DNA of 8,547 bases from contig JAOUGZ010000088.1 of assembly GCA_029865405.1 (NCBI GenBank), positions 1-8,547 on the forward strand, written 5' to 3'. Within the stretch, counting starts at the first letter, position 1. Every line of letters starts with the position of its first letter. The notes under the pieces are model-generated. The model was not told where the DNA came from. It saw only the letters and a list, made by a program, of their open reading frames with translations, and made no database searches. The translations under genes and the position numbers were made by a program. The DNA is from Betaproteobacteria bacterium (lineage in GTDB: Bacteria; Pseudomonadota; Gammaproteobacteria; Burkholderiales; SG8-39). Positions 1 to 4,644 of this stretch are shown in pieces.

Positions 1-732
1 CTCCGCGAGCACGGCTTCGTCGATCTTGGGAAAGAAGGGCTTCTCCGCCCTGGCGATCTCGGCCGCCGGCGTCTCGTTCATGTAGACGCGGGTCTTCCTG
101 TAGGCGCGCATGAACGCCTTCGCCATGCCGGTCTTCAGCCACTCGCGCGTCGCGGCGAGGCTGGAGAAGCCGCAGGGCCCGATCTGCTTGCCGACCTGCG
201 CCACGATGTGCCCCACGCCATCGGCCTGGAGCTGCTGCGGATACGGCCCCTGCTGCTGGACGTACTGCCCCTCACCGTCGCGGAAGGCCTTGTCGATCTC
301 GGCGGCGCCGCCGGGGGTGAGCGGCCTGATCTTCGCGAAGTCGATGCCTGCCTTGTGGCAGGCGTACTTGAACATGGCGAGCGGCTGGCCGCCCTTGAAC
401 ATGACGACGTCGGCGCCTTCGAGCTTCCTCCAGCTGAAGGCCGGATCCGGCTTGCGCGCGGTGAGAAAGAAGCCGTCCATCTCGTTCACCTGGGCGAAAT
501 GCACCGCCGCGGGCGCTTCGCCCTTGTCGAGCGACGTGAAGCCCTGGCTGAGCGCCGATTGCACGACGTGCGCCGAGCCGTCCTTCAGGGACGCGATCGC
601 CGAAACGCCCGGCGGCGAGACCGACCACTCCGGATCGAGGCCTTCGGCCTTGAGGAAGCCGCCCGACATCGCGGAAATGAGCGGCGAATAGAACGCGGAA
701 AACAAAGTGAACTGGATGCGGATCTTGGCCAA
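1..732 (-). CDS. NMT1/SsuA-like substrate-binding-fold protein, 3' end outside window
   Basis: The minus-strand frame is open from a TTG at 732 to the window edge (244 codons, no stop reached). It is not recognisable as one named protein, but the layout fits the periplasmic-binding type II fold of the NMT1/THI5/SsuA group: a first strand KIRIQFTLF, then a short helix with AMSGGFLKAEGLDPEW, then PPGVSAIASLKDGSAHVVQS, the usual 'small-molecule mimic plus residence in cleft' opening of ABC substrate-binding proteins. TTG is chosen because GAGGAAGGAA lies 8 nt upstream and no ATG or GTG lies between this site and the previous gene's stop. With this start there is no signal peptide or lipobox, which is unusual for a transporter subunit, so a cytoplasmic role (enzyme or carrier) is possible. 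Two cysteines are visible (KYACHKAG, IGPCGFSS). It lies 85 nt downstream of the MerB-like gene on the same strand, so probably co-transcribed. The family call is from memory of fold patterns; the ligand is unknown. Confidence 0.7.
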   Translation of the reverse strand, partial: MAKIRIQFTLFSAFYSPLISAMSGGFLKAEGLDPEWSVSPPGVSAIASLKDGSAHVVQSALSQGFTSLDKGEAPAAVHFAQVNEMDGFFLTARKPDPAFSWRKLEGADVVMFKGGQPLAMFKYACHKAGIDFAKIRPLTPGGAAEIDKAFRDGEGQYVQQQGPYPQQLQADGVGHIVAQVGKQIGPCGFSSLAATREWLKTGMAKAFMRAYRKTRVYMNETPAAEIARAEKPFFPKIDEAVLAE

Positions 733-740
733 GGTGCGGG

Positions 741-750
741 TTCCTTCCTC
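741..750 (-). promoter_or_regulatory. ribosome binding site that fixes a TTG start
   Basis: GAGGAAGGAA on the minus strand ends 8 nt before the TTG at 732-730. It is the only good Shine-Dalgarno match in the 85-nt gap after the MerB-like gene and decides the start of the substrate-binding-fold protein, making the encoded protein leaderless (no export signal). Confidence 0.6.
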
Positions 751-817
751 GCGAAATCGGGGTCGGCGTTCGCGCCACGACGAAAACGACGGGCCGAACG
801 TCGGGACTGCCGGCGAA

Positions 818-1522
818 TCAGCCCGGGCGCAGGTCCCAGAAGGGGGAATTGTCGCTCACTTCGAGCAGTCGCTGCACGAATGCCGGCACCGTCTCAGGGA
901 GCGTGGATACGTAATCCGGGCGCAGCCGGTTGCGATGCCGCGGCGTGCTCATCACCCGCATCGCGTTGGCGAGGGTCAGTATGCCCGCCTCGGTTCCCGG
1001 CCTGAACTGCGACCACTGCTTCACGTGCTCTTTCGACCGAAAGAGATTCATCCGGCTTCAGGCAAACGGCAGGTTGCCGTACCACTTCTTGATCGGCAGA
1101 TCGACGAAGAAATGGATGTCGCCGGGATCGGCTTTCCTGATCTCGCCGTCGAGAACGTCGACGCGCAGCGGCGCGCCGCAGTCGAGGCACGGCGCGTTCA
1201 CCGTCACCACCTTGCCCGGGAACATCCAGGTCGTGGCGAGCGACTCCAGGCCGCACTGCGCGAACCACTTCTGCTCCCCGTCCACCGAGATGCGGTATTG
1301 CGTCGGCAGGTTGTTGAACGGGGCGAACGAGGCGATGAGATCGGTGTCCGGGAACAGCCAGTTGGGCAGCCGGGCGGCCATCAGCTCATGCAGCCGCCGC
1401 TTGCCCTCCTCGGCGGGGATGCCGAACTTCGCCGCGATCTCGGTGAAGTGCGGCGCCTGGCCGCGCTCTACGAACACCGAGAGGATGAAGTGGTAGGTCT
1501 GGTCCAGGTGAGCCGCGGTCAT
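818..1522 (-). CDS. MerB/alkylmercury-lyase family protein, candidate selenoprotein (in-frame TGA, Sec155)
   Basis: ATG at 1522, TGA at 1060-1058 as codon 155, then the same frame continues to the final TGA at 820-818, giving 234 residues with Sec read at 155. Residues 1-75 look like the winged-helix N-terminal part of this family; 76-200 match the MerB core. From remembered E. coli R831b MerB: FAQC90GLE aligns with WC96ALD99, APC112LDCGAPLRV with the HC117AATGAPV segment, and codon 155 with catalytic Cys159 (both lie 8 residues before the Ser of FRS/FAS). Similarity continues past the TGA: NLFRS, EHVKQW, then TEAGILTLANAM against LEGLAIVSVHEAF. MerB splits carbon-mercury bonds with its two cysteines and Asp99; here Asp99 is Glu93. 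A downstream start at ATG 1051 has no Shine-Dalgarno. A SECIS-like hairpin follows the TGA. Alternatives: a nonsense-mutated pseudogene (TGC or TGT to TGA), or a family member with another substrate. Family call fairly sure; Sec reading likely but unproven. Confidence 0.72.
1028..1045 (-). promoter_or_regulatory. candidate bacterial SECIS element
   Basis: On the minus-strand mRNA a perfect 7-bp stem, CUCUUUC paired with GAAAGAG, encloses the tetraloop GGUC. The loop begins 19 nt after the TGA at 1060-1058. The E. coli fdhF SECIS, from memory, has a GGUC apical loop beginning 18 nt after its UGA, and SelB contacts the G and U of that loop. Bacterial SECIS elements lie inside the coding region just after the UGA, as here. 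I do not see the bulged U of fdhF in the upper stem, and the lower stem is weak, so recognition by the host SelB is inferred rather than shown. Confidence 0.65.
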
Positions 1523-1528
1523 GCCCCG

Positions 1529-1559
1529 AGTTGACGCTCGCCGCGATTGGGAGTCAAGT
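1529..1559. promoter_or_regulatory. putative overlapping divergent sigma-70 promoters
   Basis: The 69-nt divergent gap holds an inverted repeat TTGAC (1531-1535) and GTCAA (1553-1557). On the plus strand TTGACG, a 17-nt spacer and TCAAGT (1554-1559) would drive the metal-dependent-hydrolase gene. On the minus strand TTGACT (1557-1552), a 17-nt spacer and TCAACT (1534-1529) would drive the MerB-like gene. The -35 boxes match the consensus at 5 of 6 positions; the -10 boxes are weaker. The two would overlap fully and so exclude each other. The symmetry could instead be an operator. Confidence 0.4.
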
Positions 1560-1591
1560 ACCTGGCCCAGCGGGAGTACCATCTTTTCGCC

Positions 1592-2407
1592 ATGCACCCG
1601 ATCCCCGTGCGCAGCATGAAGTTCGACGTGCCGGGCGCTACCGACTTCCACCCGCTGTATATCGCCGGCAGCGCCGCACTTTCGTACAACCATACTGCCT
1701 TCGGCCTGTACGTGGCGCTCCTCGAGCCGTTCGCCGTCAAGTCCTTCCGGCGCGTGCTCGACAAGATCCGCGACGACAAGCTGCGTGAAGAGGTGGATCG
1801 TTTCTGCCGCCAGGAGGCGCAGCACTACCAGCGGCACATCGATTTCAACAAGGTCGTCCTCGCCCACGGCTATCCCGGACTGCAGGCGCGGATCGATGGA
1901 CTGAAAGGCGAGCTCGACGGCCTGCTCGGCAACGCGAGCGACCGGTTCTGCATCGGCTACGTAGAGGCGTTCGAGTCCTACACCACGCAGTTCGCGCTGC
2001 GCATGATCGGCAGCGGGCTATACGACCATCGCCGCACGCAGCGCGCCTTCGGCGAGCTGTTCAAGTGGCACATGCTCGAGGAGATCGAGCATCGCAACGT
2101 CGCCTTCGATTTGTACCAGCACCTGTACGGCGGCTACCTGTTCCGGGTGCGATTGTGTTGGTTTGCCCAGGGGCACATGCTGCGCTTCCAGCGCGATTGC
2201 GCGGCGCTGATGTCGGCCGCGGACGTGGCACGCCACGGCGAGCGCTGTCGCATCGGCACGCGTCAGCGACTGCAGCTCTGGATGTTCCCGCTCGGCATGC
2301 GCCTGCGCTCGATGCTGCCCGGCTATACGCCGCACCGCCACCGCATTCCGCCGGGGATCGCGCAGCTGTCGGAGCACTTCACCCGACAGGCGCAAAGTGT
2401 GCGCTAG
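1592..2407 (+). CDS. PF10118-type 'metal-dependent hydrolase', ferritin-like
   Basis: A 271-residue soluble protein. The opening IPVRSMKFDVP and the overall length and helix pattern match the family annotated as predicted metal-dependent hydrolase (PF10118/COG3687). Visible likely metal ligands from ATG 1592 are Glu45, Glu75 with His78 (EAQH), Glu125 or Glu128, and Glu154 with His157 (EIEH). Two ExxH motifs with extra carboxylates on separate helices are the pattern of ferritin-like di-iron proteins, so an oxidative activity is as plausible as hydrolysis. A TTG at 1547 would add 15 residues, but it overlaps the promoter-like sequence and has no ribosome binding site; ATG 1592 gives the family's usual N-terminus, although its Shine-Dalgarno is also poor (GGGAG, 15 nt away). 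The gene is divergent from the MerB-like gene and ends on a CTAG shared with the end of a minus-strand open frame. Substrate unknown. Confidence 0.75.
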   Translation: MHPIPVRSMKFDVPGATDFHPLYIAGSAALSYNHTAFGLYVALLEPFAVKSFRRVLDKIRDDKLREEVDRFCRQEAQHYQRHIDFNKVVLAHGYPGLQARIDGLKGELDGLLGNASDRFCIGYVEAFESYTTQFALRMIGSGLYDHRRTQRAFGELFKWHMLEEIEHRNVAFDLYQHLYGGYLFRVRLCWFAQGHMLRFQRDCAALMSAADVARHGERCRIGTRQRLQLWMFPLGMRLRSMLPGYTPHRHRIPPGIAQLSEHFTRQAQSVR

Positions 2408-2577
2408 GCTGCGGCCGCTGCCCGCGCGCGTCCGCTATTGCGTATGCGCGCGGCGAGAAAGCGCCAGATGACGTGGGACCCTGCGACGATGATCGCCGAT
2501 CCGACCCAGCCGCCCGCGGATATCGCAGCAAGCCCGCCATGCGTGATGCGCCAGCCCAGCGCGACGGCGCCGGACTC
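2404..2577 (-). other. 57-codon open frame with one hydrophobic segment, no standard start
   Basis: Between stops at 2580-2578 and 2406-2404 the minus frame encodes 57 residues with a hydrophobic stretch (GGLAAISAGGWVG then SAIIVAGSHVIWRFLAARIR) typical of one or two membrane helices followed by a positively charged tail. About four fifths of its codons end in G or C, as in real genes here. There is no ATG, GTG or TTG; an AGGAG at 2580-2576 precedes only a GTC and a CTG. It may be a small membrane protein starting at CTG, the decayed remnant of one, or chance. No other gene is seen in the interval between the flanking genes (2408-2588). Confidence 0.25.
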
Positions 2578-2588
2578 CTAGGTGCGCT

Positions 2589-2795
2589 TCAGGACAGGAG
2601 TCCTTTCAGCACCAATCCGCCGCCGATGATGAACATCGTGACCAGCGTAAGCGCGAGCACCGTGGATCGGGTCTCGGTCCTCGTCCAGAAGCCAGGCGGT
2701 TTGCCTTCCTGCGGGGTGGATGCGCGCAGGGTGTAGCCGGAGACTCCGATGCAGGCCAGTCCGCCCGCAATCAACGCTGTACTCGTCAAGACCAT
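2589..2795 (-). CDS. small two-helix membrane protein
   Basis: A 68-residue protein, not recognised. Residues 3-23 (LTSTALIAGGLACIGVSGYTL) and about 46-66 (VLALTLVTMFIIGGGLVLKGL) are two likely membrane helices joined by a polar loop rich in Thr, Pro and charged residues (ASTPQEGKPPGFWTRTETR). ATG 2795 is chosen over upstream starts because AGGAGG lies 7 nt before it, one of the best ribosome binding sites in the window. It follows the KdpE-like gene by 89 nt on the same strand and may be co-transcribed with the two-component pair. Small membrane peptides are often found near transporters and sensors, but no function can be assigned from this sequence. Confidence 0.65.
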   Translation of the reverse strand: MVLTSTALIAGGLACIGVSGYTLRASTPQEGKPPGFWTRTETRSTVLALTLVTMFIIGGGLVLKGLLS

Positions 2796-2801
2796 GGTGG
2801 T

Positions 2802-2809
2802 ACCTCCTC
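2802..2809 (-). promoter_or_regulatory. strong ribosome binding site
   Basis: GAGGAGGT on the minus strand lies 6 nt from ATG 2795. It selects this start over in-frame upstream codons and supports the 68-residue protein as truly translated. Confidence 0.75.
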
Positions 2810-2884
2810 GCGCGATTGTCGGTGGCGAGGGCATTACCGTTCCATACGCGTGCGGCCGCTTCAGCATAGCCGCCGCATAAACGT

Positions 2885-3598
2885 TCAGGGCGGGTCGGCG
2901 AGCTGATCGGGCGTGCGCAGCCGGTAGCCAACGCCCAGTTCCGTGAGCAGGTAGGCCGGCCGCGCCGGATCGGCCTCGATGTGGCCGCGCAGCTTGCGTA
3001 CGAAGACGCGCAGGTACTGGACGTCCTCGCGATGCGCCGCGCCCCAGACCTCGCTCAGAAGCTGCCGGTGCGTGACCACCTTGCCCGCATTGGTCACCAG
3101 GACCTGCAGCAACCGGTACTGCTTGGGTGAGAGCCGGACCTCGGCCTGGTTGACGCGCACCAGGCGGCGCACGAGGTCGACCTCGAGCCCGCCGACGCGG
3201 AACACCGGCACTGGCGCCTCGCTCTCGGTCTTGCGGCGCAGCGCCGCCCTGATGCGCGCGAGCAGTTCAGGCATGCCAAAGGGCTTGACGACGTAATCGT
3301 CGGCGCCCAGGTCGAAGGCCCTCACTTTTTCCTTTTCGCTGCTGCGCACCGAAAGCACGAGAACGGGCACGCGCGACCACTCGCGCAGCGCGGCGAGCAC
3401 CTCGAAGCCGTCGCGGTCGGGCAGGCCCAGGTCGAGCACGACGAGCTTGGGCTGCGCCGCGACCGCGGCGCGCAGCGCGGCTTCTCCGGTCCCGGCCTCG
3501 AGCACGGCGAAACCCTGGTTTTCCAGCCCGACGCGCAGGAACTTGCGGATCTGCGGTTCGTCGTCGACGACGAGAATCTGCGAGTCGGCGTCGGTCAT
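2885..3598 (-). CDS. kdpE: KdpE-like OmpR-family response regulator
   Basis: A 237-residue DNA-binding response regulator. The receiver domain (about 6-120) has the acidic pair Asp12/Asp13, phospho-acceptor Asp56 in VVLDLGLPDRDG, Ser83 and Lys105 in DDYVVKPFG. The C-terminal winged helix (about 132-232) contains LSPKQYRLLQVLVTNAGKV, QLLSEVWG, YLRVFVRKLR and the closing GVGYRL. It resembles E. coli KdpE closely in motif wording (LDLGLPD, GADDY, NAGKV, QLL..VWG, DPARP). It should act in the cytoplasm as a phosphorylation-switched transcription factor. Its ATG overlaps the kinase stop (ATGA at 3598-3595), so the two are translationally coupled partners. No kdpFABC operon is in the window, so potassium control is a family expectation, not something shown. 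Other OmpR-type roles are possible. Confidence 0.85.
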   Translation of the reverse strand: MTDADSQILVVDDEPQIRKFLRVGLENQGFAVLEAGTGEAALRAAVAAQPKLVVLDLGLPDRDGFEVLAALREWSRVPVLVLSVRSSEKEKVRAFDLGADDYVVKPFGMPELLARIRAALRRKTESEAPVPVFRVGGLEVDLVRRLVRVNQAEVRLSPKQYRLLQVLVTNAGKVVTHRQLLSEVWGAAHREDVQYLRVFVRKLRGHIEADPARPAYLLTELGVGYRLRTPDQLADPP

Positions 3599-4593
3599 GG
3601 CAGCAGCGGGAGGCGGATCTGAACGGATACGCCGCTTCCGGGGCCGGCGCTGGTCAGCGCTACGGTGCCGCCGTTCGCCTCGACGAACGCGCGGCAAATG
3701 GCGAGGCCGAGGCCGCTGCCCGCGGCGGCACCGCCTTCCTGCGGGCTTCCCCGGTAGAAGGCCTCGAACACGCGACCGAGGTCCTCGGCGCGGATGCCGC
3801 GGCCGCTGTCGGAAATCTCCAGCACCGCGTGGTCGCCCTCTGCGCGCGCCACGACGCGTATCAGCGTGCCTTGCGGAGAGAATTTCGCGGCGTTGTCCAG
3901 CACACTGGCCACCGCATGCTCCATGAGGAACAGGTCGAGCCGCAGCATCGGCAGCCCGGGCGGCAGCTCGACCCGCAGCGCGTGGCCGGCGAGCACCTTC
4001 TCCTTGCGGCGCATGGCGCCGTTGATGATATCCGAGAGCTCGACCAGCTCCAGGCGCGGCGTGATCTGACCGGCGCGAATGCGCGTCAGGTCGAGCACGT
4101 TGCCGATGTAGGTGGCGAGGCGCTCGGCTTCCTCGCGGATCGTCGCCGCGAGCTCGCGCCGGGCGCGCGGGTCGCCGTGCTCGCCCATGGTCTCGAGCAC
4201 GCTCGCCGATCCGAGGATCGACGCGAGCGGCGTCTGCAGGTCGTGCGACACGGAATTGATCAATGCCTCGCGCAGCGCCTCGCCCTGCGCCTTGAGCCGC
4301 GCATCGGCGACCTCGCGTGCCTGGCGGCGCACGCCGTCGGCGAGCCGGCTGGTCAGCACGGCAACGACGATGAATACCGCCAGGTCGGCGAAGTCCTGGG
4401 GGTTGGCCACATGAAAGCTGTAGATCGGCGAATAGAACAGGAAGCTGCCGGCCGCGACGCTCAGGAACGCGGCGAAGAGCGACGGGCCGAGCCCCCAGAG
4501 CGCTGCGCTGGTGATCACCGCGGCGATGAACAGCACCGAGACGTGCGGCAGCGGCACGAGCCGGGTCAGCGCGTGCGCGGCGAGGCCCACCAC
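3595..4593 (-). CDS. short KdpD-like sensor histidine kinase (DUF4118 membrane domain)
   Basis: From GTG 4593 the protein has 332 residues. About 1-90 is a membrane region with the KdpD/DUF4118 wording (WGLGPSLFAAFLSVAAGSFLFYSP, then a loop and a last helix before TSRLADGVRRQAR). The dimerisation box is SVSHDLQTPL with His117; the ATPase domain has the N box around Asn234 (VLDNAAKFSP), DSGRGI (262-267), FEAFYR and GSGLGLAI. Classical KdpD is about 900 residues; this one lacks the N-terminal KdpD and Usp domains and the GAF region. The start is uncertain: TM1 of the family would begin upstream, and the frame is open back to the spoT stop (4647-4645) with no ATG, GTG or TTG, only CTG (4635 or 4617). 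GTG 4593 has no clear Shine-Dalgarno. It is 51 nt downstream of spoT and coupled to the KdpE-like gene. The signal sensed is unknown. Confidence 0.85.
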   Translation of the reverse strand: MVGLAAHALTRLVPLPHVSVLFIAAVITSAALWGLGPSLFAAFLSVAAGSFLFYSPIYSFHVANPQDFADLAVFIVVAVLTSRLADGVRRQAREVADARLKAQGEALREALINSVSHDLQTPLASILGSASVLETMGEHGDPRARRELAATIREEAERLATYIGNVLDLTRIRAGQITPRLELVELSDIINGAMRRKEKVLAGHALRVELPPGLPMLRLDLFLMEHAVASVLDNAAKFSPQGTLIRVVARAEGDHAVLEISDSGRGIRAEDLGRVFEAFYRGSPQEGGAAAGSGLGLAICRAFVEANGGTVALTSAGPGSGVSVQIRLPLLP

Positions 4594-4644
4594 CGCGACC
4601 GCGAGCGCGCTTTTCAGGTAGGCAAGGGGGTACAGGCGGCCGCG

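Noticed and set aside
818..1051. Separate 77-residue gene starting at ATG 1051
   Set aside because: It is in the same frame as the MerB-like gene, begins three codons after the TGA, has no Shine-Dalgarno, and its first residues are the NLFRS...EHV...W block that lies mid-protein in this family.
1058..1867. Longer N-terminus of the MerB-like frame up to 1867
   Set aside because: The extension runs antisense through the plus-strand PF10118 gene and shows no family similarity; ATG 1522 gives the expected winged-helix start.
2065..2736. Plus-strand open frame across the end of the PF10118 gene
   Set aside because: Out-of-frame reading of that gene followed by antisense of the small membrane proteins; no domain-like pattern.
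2851..2877. Inverted repeat TGCGGC/GCCGCA after the KdpE-like stop
   Set aside because: Six-bp stem with a 15-nt loop and no T-run on the minus strand; too weak to call a terminator in GC-rich DNA.
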